From the NCBI GenBank assembly GCA_013215095.1, contig JABSPM010000002.1, positions 9,604 to 70,917 on the forward strand: a stretch of DNA of 61,314 nucleotides. Reading direction: 5' to 3'. The position numbers and the translations under genes are program-made. This DNA is from Flavobacteriaceae bacterium. Lineage in GTDB: Bacteria; Bacteroidota; Bacteroidia; Flavobacteriales; Flavobacteriaceae. The notes under the pieces are model-generated. The model did no database searches. It was not told where the DNA came from and worked only from the letters and a program-made list of their open reading frames with translations. Shown one piece after another: positions 26,757 through 34,353 of this stretch. Position 1 is the first letter of the stretch, and each line of letters starts with the position of its first letter.

Positions 26757-27269
26757 TTGATCTTCAATTTCTTCTACTATAACTTTACTTGGTTTTCTAT
26801 TTATATCGATGTTATAATCTGCTTGTTCATAGAAATGCGCCCTTTCAAATAGATGTTTTCCAACAAACTCTAAAAGTTGTTCTCTATCTTTAATATGAGA
26901 TACTAAAGGACGTTTTGATTTTTCATGCCATAAACGTTCGACAATAGTACCTATGGAAGCTTTTAAATAAAGACTCAATACCTTATCGTTCTTATTTATA
27001 ACATTCATATTATTCGCATAACACGGAGTACCACCTCCAAGACTTAAAACAAGGTCACCTTTCTCCTCTAAAATATCATTTAAACTCTGATGTTCTAATG
27101 TTCTGAAATAAATTTCACCTTTACTTTTAAATATATTTTCAATGGATGCACCTACTTTTTTTTCTATATAATGATCTAAATCAATAAAATCATATCTGAG
27201 TTTTTGAGATAATAGTCTGCCAATTGTAGACTTACCAGAAGTCATATACCCTAATAATATAATGATCAT
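26748..27269 (-). CDS. aroK: Shikimate kinase
   Basis: This 173-residue P-loop kinase phosphorylates shikimate in the chorismate pathway. Motifs: Walker A GYMTSGKST near residues 7-15, the shikimate-binding DLDHYIEKK at about 32, YFRTLEHQSL with its Arg, the GGGTP loop near 79-83 and the lid Arg in SKRPLV near 116. Length and order are normal. It is convergent with the phosphoribosyltransferase (9-base overlap) and 128 bp upstream of the tRNA cluster on the other strand. Confidence 0.95.
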   Translation of the reverse strand: MIIILLGYMTSGKSTIGRLLSQKLRYDFIDLDHYIEKKVGASIENIFKSKGEIYFRTLEHQSLNDILEEKGDLVLSLGGGTPCYANNMNVINKNDKVLSLYLKASIGTIVERLWHEKSKRPLVSHIKDREQLLEFVGKHLFERAHFYEQADYNIDINRKPSKVIVEEIEDQLF

Positions 27270-27345
27270 TTTTTCTTATTTATTTAATTTACAAAGCTAT
27301 ATATATTGTGATTGAAAAAAAACTAAAAAATATGCAAAAAAAGCA

Positions 27346-27375
27346 TTGTTTAATTGATAAAACATCCTATATTTG
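27346..27375 (+). promoter_or_regulatory. tRNA cluster promoter
   Basis: TTG at 27346-27348, a 19-base spacer and TATATTTG at 27368-27375 form a full Bacteroidota -33/-7 promoter, 22 bases before the first tRNA-Lys. Confidence 0.75.
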
Positions 27376-27397
27376 CACCCGCATTCAAAGGATGATT

Positions 27398-27470
27398 GAC
27401 CAGTTAGCTCAGTTGGTAGAGCATCTCCCTTTTAAGGAGAGGGTCCTGGGTTCGAGCCCCAGACTGGTCA
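27398..27470 (+). tRNA. tRNA-Lys (anticodon TTT), copy 1
   Basis: A full cloverleaf: acceptor GACCAGT/ACTGGTC, D-arm AGCTCAGTTGGTAGAGC, anticodon stem TCTCC/GGAGA with loop CTTTTAA (anticodon TTT), T-arm with GTTCGAG, and discriminator A. CCA is not encoded. A hairpin AAAGTTAAGC/GCTTAGCTTT plus T-run follows at 27476-27503. Confidence 0.98.
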
Positions 27471-27475
27471 CAACT

Positions 27476-27503
27476 AAAGTTAAGCTCTAGCTTAGCTTTT
27501 TTT
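27476..27503 (+). terminator. Hairpin with T-run after tRNA-Lys copy 1
   Basis: AAAGTTAAGC pairs with GCTTAGCTTT (one wobble pair, loop TCTA) and a T-run follows. It resembles the hairpin after copy 2, so it was probably duplicated with the tRNA. It may weaken read-through into tRNA-Leu. Confidence 0.65.
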
Positions 27504-27525
27504 ATTTTGAAAAATCCATTTCTTA

Positions 27526-27609
27526 GCGCACGTGGCGGAATTGGTAGACGCGCTAGCTTGAGGGGTTAGTGGCCATTAGGTCGTGGAAGTTCGAATCTTC
27601 TCGTGCGCA
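27526..27609 (+). tRNA. tRNA-Leu (anticodon GAG)
   Basis: An 84-base class-II tRNA: acceptor GCGCACG/CGTGCGC, anticodon stem CTAGC/GTTAG with loop TTGAGGG (anticodon GAG), a long variable arm (TGGCCATTAGGTCGTG region), and T-loop TTCGAAT. CCA is not encoded. It lies between two tRNA-Lys copies. Confidence 0.97.
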
Positions 27610-27625
27610 CAAAAAGACAAATATT

Positions 27626-27698
27626 GACCAGTTAGCTCAGTTGGTAGAGCATCTCCCTTTTAAGGAGAGGGTCCTGGGTTCGAGCCCCAGACTGGTCA
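27626..27698 (+). tRNA. tRNA-Lys (anticodon TTT), copy 2
   Basis: Identical over all 73 bases to the copy at 27398-27470. The identity continues a little into the 3' flank (ACTGGTCACA then CTAAA), consistent with a recent local duplication. Confidence 0.98.
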
Positions 27699-27703
27699 CA
27701 GCT

Positions 27704-27732
27704 AAAAGTTAAGCATTTGCTTAACTTTTTTT
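27704..27732 (+). terminator. Terminator of the tRNA cluster
   Basis: AAAAGTTAAGC and GCTTAACTTTT form an 11-bp perfect stem with loop ATTT and a following T-run, 5 bases after tRNA-Lys copy 2. Confidence 0.85.
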
Positions 27733-27747
27733 GTTAATACCTTTTTC

Positions 27748-27827
27748 CATTTGAAAGTACCTTAAAGAAAAAGATGATTTTTTTCTTTATATAAAAAAAT
27801 GACGTTTTATTCAAGTGATTTCAAATG
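27748..27827. repeat. Dispersed CATTTGAAA-ended repeat, copy A
   Basis: It begins CATTTGAAAGTACC and ends GTGATTTCAAATG, so its ends are inverted copies (CATTTGAAA / TTTCAAATG). The inverse of the same sequence occurs at 35352-35404: both share CATTTGAAAGTACC at one end and CGTTTTATTCAAGTGATTT at the other. Copy A has about 27 extra bases in the middle. It looks like a tiny non-coding mobile or REP-like element. Confidence 0.65.
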
Positions 27828-27969
27828 TAAAATGACATTATAATCACTTTGCTTTAACAAACAACATAGGACACTACATTTTCACACATTCGATTTCTAA
27901 ATTTAAAGCCATTTCTAGGCACTTCATCCATTTTAAGACAATTTTATCTCTTTTTAATTTTATTCTTAT

Positions 27970-27983
27970 TAGATTTGTCTAAC
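27970..27983 (+). promoter_or_regulatory. -7 box and shared operator-like motif of the MerR-family gene
   Basis: TAGATTTG (27970-27977) matches TAnnTTTG. Overlapping it is TTTGTCTAAC (27974-27983), the exact inverse of GTTAGACAAA at the crtI promoter. The box rules out the in-frame TTG at 27975 as the protein start, because that would be at or upstream of the transcript start. Confidence 0.6.
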
Positions 27984-27998
27984 TTTAATGAATTAAAA

Positions 27999-28898
27999 GT
28001 GAACAACATTAAAACAAATTTCAGCATAAAAGACTTAGAACATCTTACAGGTATAAAGGCACATACCATTCGTATCTGGGAAAAACGCTATAATCTTTTG
28101 CAGCCCAATCGTTCCGATACTAACATTCGAAATTATAGCATTGAAAGCCTCCAAAAATTGCTAAATATTTCTTTTCTTAACGAAAGCGGGTATAAAATTT
28201 CCAAAATTGCAAAAATGGAAACTCGCGACATACCAATACTGGTAAGGGAACTTGCGTCAAAGGGACAACAAAAACACCATGCTGTTAACGCGCTTAAAAT
28301 GGCAATGCTTAATTTTGACCAATCTACATTCTACACCACATACAACAACTTGCTCCAGGAAAACACCTTTAAAATGATATTTCATGAGGTGTTTATACCC
28401 CTCCTAAAAGATATTGGAATATTATGGCAAACTAATACTATAAACCCTGCACACGAGCATTTCATTTCAACATTAATTAAACAAAAGGTTCTCATAAATA
28501 TTGAAAAAGTCCAAACCTTAGAACCTAATAGAAAAGACAAAACCTTTGTATTGTTTCTTCCGATGCATGAAATACATGACATAGGCTTACTTTACATTAA
28601 TTACGAAATTGTATGTGCTGGATATCAATCCATATTCTTAGGGCAGAGTATACCTATAGAAAGCTTAAAGGACATTACAAAACTTTACAACACCATTGTT
28701 TTTGGCTCTTATTTCACCGTAAAACCAGAAACTGAAGACATCCAAAACTATCTTCAAACTTTTAATGACTTACTTTTAAAAGATACAAAACACGAATTAT
28801 TTGTACTCGGAGTGAAACTTAACAACTATCAATTACCAAAAGAAAACACCCAAATAAAACTGTACAATTCCATAGATAACTTCGTTAAAAGTTTATAA
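27999..28898 (+). CDS. MerR-family regulator, CarH/LitR-like, probable B12 photoreceptor of carotenoid genes
   Basis: The 299-residue protein starts at GTG 27999 (NNIKTNFSIKDLEHLTGIKA). The N-terminal MerR winged-helix domain is at about 8-75 (IKAHTIRIWEKRYNLLQP). The C-terminal half has the CarH/LitR cobalamin arrangement: a four-helix-bundle segment with W143 followed nine residues later by E153-H154 (the W-x9-E-H signature that contacts the upper face of adenosylcobalamin), then E191-x-H193-x-x-G196 (PMHEIHDIGLLYI), whose His is the lower axial ligand in this fold. The family represses carotenoid genes in the dark and releases DNA when light breaks the Co-C bond. It lies 55 bp upstream of crtI. 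Light control is inferred, not shown. Confidence 0.85.
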   Translation: MNNIKTNFSIKDLEHLTGIKAHTIRIWEKRYNLLQPNRSDTNIRNYSIESLQKLLNISFLNESGYKISKIAKMETRDIPILVRELASKGQQKHHAVNALKMAMLNFDQSTFYTTYNNLLQENTFKMIFHEVFIPLLKDIGILWQTNTINPAHEHFISTLIKQKVLINIEKVQTLEPNRKDKTFVLFLPMHEIHDIGLLYINYEIVCAGYQSIFLGQSIPIESLKDITKLYNTIVFGSYFTVKPETEDIQNYLQTFNDLLLKDTKHELFVLGVKLNNYQLPKENTQIKLYNSIDNFVKSL

Positions 28899-28936
28899 AA
28901 TTTACAACATGAATTAATTTTGTTTATCTTTTTTAA

Positions 28937-28953
28937 TATATTTGTTAGACAAA
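28937..28953 (+). promoter_or_regulatory. crtI promoter -7 box and operator-like palindrome
   Basis: TATATTTG (28937-28944) fits the -7 consensus. TTTGTTAGACAAA (28941-28953) is a 13-bp dyad (TTTGT-TAG-ACAAA) directly before the ATG at 28954. Its GTTAGACAAA is the inverse of the motif at the regulator's promoter. The transcript would begin only a few bases before the start codon. Confidence 0.6.
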
Positions 28954-30450
28954 ATGAATACATCTATACACATCATCGGTTCAGGGTTCTCAGCGTTAGC
29001 TGCGGCCAGCTATCTTGCAAAATTAGATTTCAAGGTAACTATTTTTGAAAAAAACAACAGTATTGGAGGACGCGCAAGACGCTACCAACGAGAAGGATTT
29101 ACATTTGACATTGGCCCTACTTGGTATTGGATGCCTGATGTCTTTGAACGCTTCTTTAATGACTTTGGAAAAACACCAAATGACTACTACACCTTAGATA
29201 AATTAGACCCAGCTTATAGTGTCTATTTTGATAAGGATGATTCTATTACAATAGGAGAAGGTCTGGACAGTATCTATGAAACATTTGAAAAGGAAGAAAA
29301 GGGTAGTTCTAAAGAATTAAATGCATTTATTAATCTCGCCAAATCAAATTATGACATTGCCATTAAAGATCTTGTCTATAAACCTGGTGTTTCTCCACTA
29401 GAATTAGTTACGCCCAAAACAATAAAAAAGCTTAATCAATTTTTTAGTACTGTAAAGAAAGACGTTCGCAAACGATTCAATAATAATCGTTTAGCGCAAA
29501 TTCTTGAGTTTCCCGTTCTATTTCTAGGTGCTAAACCTAGTAATACGCCTTCTTTCTATAACTTTATGAACTATGCCGATTTTGGCTTAGGTACATTTCA
29601 CCCTAAAAAAGGTATGTATGAAGTTATAGAAGCGATGAAAACCCTAGCCTTAGAGCTTGGCGTAACGATAAAAACCAATCAAAATGTTGAGCGCATAATA
29701 CTTGATAATAAAAAAGCTACTGGTCTTATTTCAAATGGAACAGCCTATCATTGCGATGTTGTTTTAAGTGGCGCAGATTACCACCATACAGAACAGTTAA
29801 TACCTCCTAAAAATCGCCAATATTCTGAGTCCTACTGGAATAAAAAAACATTTGCCCCATCTGCACTACTCTTTTATGTTGGTTTTAACAAAAAACTAAA
29901 AAACGTAAATCATCATACTCTATTTTTTGACACTGATTTCGACCAACATGCCAAAACCATCTACGATGATCCAAAATGGCCAGAAGAACCATTATTCTAT
30001 GCAAGTTTCCCAAGTATTACGGATGCTTATTTTGCCCCTGAAGGGAAAGAATCTGGAACTTTTTTAGTTCCTTTAGCGCCTGGCATCGAAGACACTCCAG
30101 AGCTTCGCGAAGCTTATTTTAATAAAATCATTAACCGTTTTGAATCCTTGACTTCTCAATCAGTTAAAGCGGATATTTTATTTAAAAAATCATACTGTAT
30201 TAATGATTTTGTAAAAGATTACAACTCCTATAAAGGGAATGCATACGGTATGGCAAACACTTTGTTTCAAACTGCATTTTTGAGACCTAAATTGCAAAGT
30301 AAATCCATTTCTAATCTATTTTTTACTGGACAATTAACCGTTCCTGGTCCTGGCGTTCCGCCTTCTTTAATATCCGGAAAGCTCTCAGCAGAGTTAATCC
30401 ACAACTATATAAGTACACATTCTAAAGTGACAAGCACTAACGCAATCTAA
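28954..30450 (+). CDS. crtI: Phytoene desaturase (CrtI type)
   Basis: This 498-residue FAD enzyme desaturates phytoene to lycopene. The N-terminal dinucleotide-binding loop is IIGSGFSALAAASYLAK (GxGxxx), with EKNNSIGGRARRYQ at about 33-46 and the substrate-side FDIGPTWYWMPDVFERFF typical of CrtI. Near the C-terminus is the FAD-binding FFTGQLTVPGPGVPPSLISGK. I use ATG 28954; the in-frame TTG at 28942 lies inside the -7 box. It is first in the operon crtI-crtB-crtZ-crtY, with a 20-bp gap to crtB. Confidence 0.95.
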   Translation: MNTSIHIIGSGFSALAAASYLAKLDFKVTIFEKNNSIGGRARRYQREGFTFDIGPTWYWMPDVFERFFNDFGKTPNDYYTLDKLDPAYSVYFDKDDSITIGEGLDSIYETFEKEEKGSSKELNAFINLAKSNYDIAIKDLVYKPGVSPLELVTPKTIKKLNQFFSTVKKDVRKRFNNNRLAQILEFPVLFLGAKPSNTPSFYNFMNYADFGLGTFHPKKGMYEVIEAMKTLALELGVTIKTNQNVERIILDNKKATGLISNGTAYHCDVVLSGADYHHTEQLIPPKNRQYSESYWNKKTFAPSALLFYVGFNKKLKNVNHHTLFFDTDFDQHAKTIYDDPKWPEEPLFYASFPSITDAYFAPEGKESGTFLVPLAPGIEDTPELREAYFNKIINRFESLTSQSVKADILFKKSYCINDFVKDYNSYKGNAYGMANTLFQTAFLRPKLQSKSISNLFFTGQLTVPGPGVPPSLISGKLSAELIHNYISTHSKVTSTNAI

Positions 30451-30470
30451 TATCAAAACAACTAAACGTT

Positions 30471-31310
30471 ATGAAATCTCTATTTGATTCTATCTCTTAT
30501 GAATGTTCTAGAAACATCACAAGAACCTATAGCACCTCATTTTCCCTTGCTACCAAAATGTTGGCCCCATCTATACGACAGGACATCTATAACATTTATG
30601 GCTTTGTGCGCGCAGCAGACGAAATCGTTGATTCTTTTCATAACTATGACAAAGCGACCTTATTTAATAATTTCGAACAGGATTTAGAATCGAGCCTAGT
30701 GCACAAAATTAGTTTAAATCCAATCCTAAATGCCTTTCAACACAGCTATCACAAATACAATATAGATAAATCATTAGTAGACAGTTTCATGAAAAGTATG
30801 CGCATGGATTTGCACAAATCCGAATACAACACTGTTGAGGAATACAAAGCATATATCTATGGTTCTGCTGATGTTGTTGGCTTAATGTGCTTAAAGGTAT
30901 TTGTAAAAGGCGACGAGAGCAAATACAATGCATTAAAGTTGTCTGCAATGTCTTTAGGTTCTGCATTTCAGAAAGTGAATTTTTTGAGAGATTTAAACGC
31001 TGATTTTAATGAATTGAATCGCAGTTATTTTCCAAATGCGGATTTAAAAAACTTAAATGAGCAGTCAAAACAACTTATTATTAATGAAATTGAAACTGAT
31101 TTTGCTCATGGACTTACAGGAATCAAACATTTACCTATGGAAGCTAGATTTGGGGTATATACAGCCTACAGATATTACCGTCAATTATTGCACAAATTAA
31201 AAGAGACACCTGCTCTGGAAATTAAGAACTCTAGAATACGCATACCAAACTTTAAAAAGTTTGAGCTACTCACTAGAAGCTATGTAAAACATCAATTAAA
31301 TTTATTATAA
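30471..31310 (+). CDS. crtB: Phytoene synthase
   Basis: This 279-residue squalene/phytoene-synthase-family protein joins two geranylgeranyl diphosphates. The first Asp-rich motif is RAADEIVDSF near residue 45-54 and the second is NFLRDLNADFNELNRSYFP near 172-190; both bind Mg-diphosphate. YSTSFSLATKMLAPSIRQDIY is the usual N-terminal helix. Only 20 bp separate it from crtI. A GGPP synthase (crtE) is not in the window and must come from elsewhere. Confidence 0.95.
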   Translation: MKSLFDSISYECSRNITRTYSTSFSLATKMLAPSIRQDIYNIYGFVRAADEIVDSFHNYDKATLFNNFEQDLESSLVHKISLNPILNAFQHSYHKYNIDKSLVDSFMKSMRMDLHKSEYNTVEEYKAYIYGSADVVGLMCLKVFVKGDESKYNALKLSAMSLGSAFQKVNFLRDLNADFNELNRSYFPNADLKNLNEQSKQLIINEIETDFAHGLTGIKHLPMEARFGVYTAYRYYRQLLHKLKETPALEIKNSRIRIPNFKKFELLTRSYVKHQLNLL

Positions 31311-31322
31311 CCAAAACGCATT

Positions 31323-31772
31323 ATGAAAATTTTACTTTGGATACTTGTTTTAATAACCACCTTTGGGTTTATGGAATTTATGGCCTGGTTTACCCACAAA
31401 TATATCATGCATGGTTTTTTATGTTACCTCCATAAAGACCATCATATTAAAAACCATAAACATTGGTTTGAGCGCAACGATACCTTTTTTGTTTTTTATG
31501 CGGTTGTAAGCATTACTTTTGTATATTTATGGAGATACCATGAGTTTTGGCTAGGCCTACCTATTGGGGTAGGAATTTTCGCCTATGGACTTACCTATTT
31601 TTTTGTGCATGATATTTTCATTCATCGTCGATTTAAATTTTTCAGTAATACAAATAACATCTATGCCAAAGGGCTGAGACGCGCGCACCACATCCACCAT
31701 AAACACACTAAAAAAGAGGGCAGCGAAAATTTCGGGATGCTTGTTGTTCCTTTAAAATATTTTAAAAAATAA
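31323..31772 (+). CDS. crtZ: Beta-carotene hydroxylase (sterol-desaturase-type)
   Basis: This 149-residue membrane di-iron hydroxylase adds 3-OH groups to the beta-rings to make zeaxanthin. Histidine boxes that bind iron are visible: HKYIMHGFLCYLHKDHH near 26-42, FFVHDIFIHRRF near 98-109 and RAHHIHHKHTKKEGSENFG near 120-140. The short length and box spacing fit CrtZ rather than a longer sterol desaturase. It lies 12 bp after crtB and 3 bp before the cyclase gene. Confidence 0.93.
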   Translation: MKILLWILVLITTFGFMEFMAWFTHKYIMHGFLCYLHKDHHIKNHKHWFERNDTFFVFYAVVSITFVYLWRYHEFWLGLPIGVGIFAYGLTYFFVHDIFIHRRFKFFSNTNNIYAKGLRRAHHIHHKHTKKEGSENFGMLVVPLKYFKK

Positions 31773-31775
31773 CCC

Positions 31776-32468
31776 ATGAAACTCCTGTATTTACTCTTAA
31801 ATATTGGGTCTATTTCAGTTCCATTTTTGTTCAGTTTTCATCCTAAAATAAAACTTTACAAAAGATGGAAAGCATTATTTATTGCGATATTAACAACAAT
31901 GACATTCTATATTATATGGGATATCATATTTACAAAAATTGGTGTTTGGGGATTCAATCCAAACTATTATATAGGCATTAAACTTTTTAATTTACCGTTT
32001 GAAGAAGTTTTATTTTTTATTTGCATACCTTACGCTTGCGTATTTACACATTATGCACTTCTATATTACTTCCCTAAATGGCATATTTCAAAACGCACGA
32101 CTCTACTTACATCAATAGTTATACTTCTAGTTTTAAGTATTATCGGGATTTATAATGTAAATCAACTTTACACATGCATCAATGCCATTGTAGCAATTAT
32201 TGTTCTTAGTTTTACTCTAAAACACCAATTTCAATTACTTCAAAAATTTTATCTTACCTTTTTAGTAATGCTTATTCCTTTTCTTTTGGTGAATGGTACC
32301 TTAACAGGTAGTTTCATCGAAGATGAAGTTGTTTGGTACGACAATACCGAAAATTTAAATATTAGACTTTTCACCATCCCTATAGAAGACAGCATATATG
32401 CTTTTTCATTAATTTTAAGTAATCTCGCTTTAACCCAATACTTTCAGGCAAAGCTATTCTTTAAGTAA
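31776..32468 (+). CDS. Lycopene cyclase, fused CrtYc-CrtYd type
   Basis: This 230-residue, six- to eight-helix membrane protein has two homologous halves. The first ends with NLPFEEVLFFICIPYACV near 69-86, the second with TIPIEDSIYAFSLILSNL near 202-219. The P-x-E-E/D-x-x-x-F element in each half is characteristic of the actinobacterial/flavobacterial heterodimeric lycopene cyclase domains, here joined in one chain. It turns lycopene into beta-carotene, which crtZ hydroxylates. It starts 3 bp after crtZ; the last 15 bases overlap the convergent TlpA-like gene. Confidence 0.9.
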   Translation: MKLLYLLLNIGSISVPFLFSFHPKIKLYKRWKALFIAILTTMTFYIIWDIIFTKIGVWGFNPNYYIGIKLFNLPFEEVLFFICIPYACVFTHYALLYYFPKWHISKRTTLLTSIVILLVLSIIGIYNVNQLYTCINAIVAIIVLSFTLKHQFQLLQKFYLTFLVMLIPFLLVNGTLTGSFIEDEVVWYDNTENLNIRLFTIPIEDSIYAFSLILSNLALTQYFQAKLFFK

Positions 32469-33020
32469 TATTTCAATTTCATGCCTTACCGCTTTGCTAC
32501 TCCAATTGGCTGCACCTGTTTTATCGATAACAATTTCCCCATTTTTACTTATTAACAATGTGCGAGGTATAGACGACAACTCCAGCGCATTTGGGTAATT
32601 CGATAATGGCAAGTAACTATTTAAATCATAGTCTTTGGCTTTGAAAAAAGATTCGACCTTATGCGTCGCTTCATTAGACACTAAAATAATTTCAATCTTA
32701 TCTCTATAATCTTCTGCTAAGTCTTTTATATAGGGAAGTTCCGCAATACATGGCGGACACCATGTTGCCCAAAAATTAAGCACTACAACCCTCCCTTTTA
32801 AATCCTTAAAATTAATGCGACGCCCTTTTAAATCTTGAAGTTGCCAAGACCGAAAATCCAAAATACTTCTAGTAGACTTGTCTTCTATAGTTGGACTAAA
32901 CATCGCCAATCCTTTATTAAAAAAAACCTGAATAGGCAGTCTAGTTTGAGGAATTATTAGCAAGACTAAAACTATGAGCAACACTAAGTTGCTTATTTGC
33001 TTTTTTTGAAATTTAATCAT
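32454..33020 (-). CDS. TlpA-family thioredoxin-like protein
   Basis: This 188-residue protein has an N-terminal signal anchor (LVLLIVLVLLIIPQ at about 12-25) and an extracytoplasmic thioredoxin fold. The redox motif is FWATWCPPC near residues 86-94, followed by PYIKDLAEDYRDKIEIILVS and a cis-Pro in SIPRTLLISKNGEIV. It is the usual form of TlpA/ResA-like disulfide reductase. It overlaps crtY convergently by 15 bases; no partner gene is adjacent, so its client is unknown. Confidence 0.9.
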   Translation of the reverse strand: MIKFQKKQISNLVLLIVLVLLIIPQTRLPIQVFFNKGLAMFSPTIEDKSTRSILDFRSWQLQDLKGRRINFKDLKGRVVVLNFWATWCPPCIAELPYIKDLAEDYRDKIEIILVSNEATHKVESFFKAKDYDLNSYLPLSNYPNALELSSIPRTLLISKNGEIVIDKTGAANWSSKAVRHEIEILLKE

Positions 33021-33069
33021 ATCAAATTCTAAAGATAAGGTATAAACATCACCACAACATCAGTCTTTA

Positions 33070-33975
33070 TTATGCGTCTTTACTACCAAAAATACGTTTT
33101 TTAAACCCTGCAAAAAGTGCTACCGCTCCAATTGCTATAAACTTCCAGAACTTTAGCAAGACTGCAAAAAATCCAGCTTTAGCCAAAACTTTTCCAGCAA
33201 TTAGTCCCCCAATACCATAAGCCGCTACCTCATCTATATCTGGATTAAAATCTGAATACCTGTAACCTTCATTAAATTCTACGCTTGCCAAAATGGCATT
33301 GACATCACTTTTAACCTTTGACAATACAGGCATATCTCCAATGACATTAAGATTGAGGTAACCTTTTCTACCTAAGACTCTAATATTATAATTAAGAGTA
33401 TTTACTTCTGTATTTTCAAATTTAAATTCTTGCGCCCAATGCAATTTTTTAGTTACATCATCATAAAATGGTTGAGAAGCCCATCCTAAAAACTCCATAG
33501 CATCAAAACCCATCTCAACGCGTTCGGCACTTTGTAGCTTCGTATCTTCTTTAATTTCTTCTAGAAGTTTATCGTAGTCTAAATCTCTAGCATCACTGTC
33601 ATCAATATACCCATCCTTTGCATATGTTATCTCAACTGCATAAATAAAATCATCCCCTATTATAGTTGAATTTTCAGGAAATAATAATCCTAATGTTTCT
33701 GCTGGTGGATTTCCCCAATAGTCTGTTAATACGACTTGACTCTGCTCTGAATCCAAATATTTATAACCATCTGGAACATTAATATTTGCCACACCATTAC
33801 CCAATTGAATGACACCTCTTTTATAAGTAAAGGTAGTATTTATACTATCTATTAAACGCGTCATTTCTTTTAAGGAAAGAGATTCATTGACATCATCACT
33901 TTGGCTCTCATCATTTTGAGCAGCTAAAGTAAATATCCCCAAAAAGACAAAGCCTAAGGTTATAAGATTTTTCAT
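33070..33975 (-). CDS. DUF2167-family membrane protein
   Basis: This 301-residue protein has a signal peptide (MKNLITLGFVFLGIFTLAA-QND), a periplasmic domain with YKRGVIQLGNGVANINVPDGYKYL and VVLTDYWGNPPAE...LGLLFPEN at residues 52-103, and near the end GYRYSDFNPDIDEVAAYGIGGLIAGK. A C-terminal hydrophobic segment (FFAVLLKFWKFIAIGAVALFAGF) precedes a basic tail. This is the layout of DUF2167 proteins. The function is unknown to me. It is a single gene with a 49-bp gap before the TlpA-like gene. Confidence 0.85.
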   Translation of the reverse strand: MKNLITLGFVFLGIFTLAAQNDESQSDDVNESLSLKEMTRLIDSINTTFTYKRGVIQLGNGVANINVPDGYKYLDSEQSQVVLTDYWGNPPAETLGLLFPENSTIIGDDFIYAVEITYAKDGYIDDSDARDLDYDKLLEEIKEDTKLQSAERVEMGFDAMEFLGWASQPFYDDVTKKLHWAQEFKFENTEVNTLNYNIRVLGRKGYLNLNVIGDMPVLSKVKSDVNAILASVEFNEGYRYSDFNPDIDEVAAYGIGGLIAGKVLAKAGFFAVLLKFWKFIAIGAVALFAGFKKRIFGSKDA

Positions 33976-34290
33976 ATTTAAGTTTTAAATTTATACTACA
34001 ATAGTACTAAATAACAACGTTTAAATAAAATCTAAACAATGTAATTATCTAGATATGCTGTCCCCCACTAAATAACACTGTTTTTTTCAAGTTTTATACC
34101 TTTGCTAATATTTTATAATCAATTACTTTAAGGCAAATTCAATCATTTTATGATTACTGATTAGAACTAACTATCCTAGTATCCATTGCTATTTTACTGA
34201 CACCTTATACAATATCCGACCAAAACACCAAACAATTGAAGCTTATAAGCTATATCTTGATTATATATCATCTATATATTGCAAAAAAAA
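33976..34290. other. Gene-free stretch
   Basis: No frame with coding character or RNA gene was seen between the DUF2167 gene start and the terminator of the next gene. Very AT-rich. Confidence 0.5.
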
Positions 34291-34319
34291 GGTGTAAACC
34301 CTTTAATCGAGCTTACACC
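34284..34319 (-). terminator. Terminator of the duplicated-domain lipoprotein gene
   Basis: On the minus strand, GGTGTAA pairs with TTACACC across a 15-base loop and a run of seven T follows. It begins 35 bases after the stop codon. Confidence 0.65.
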
Positions 34320-34353
34320 ATATCTATTAACCTAAAAAAGTAATAAAAAAATC

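Noticed and set aside
27308-27490. Open frame of 60 codons across tRNA-Lys copy 1
   Set aside because: It runs through a perfect cloverleaf and its promoter; this is a tRNA, not a protein gene.
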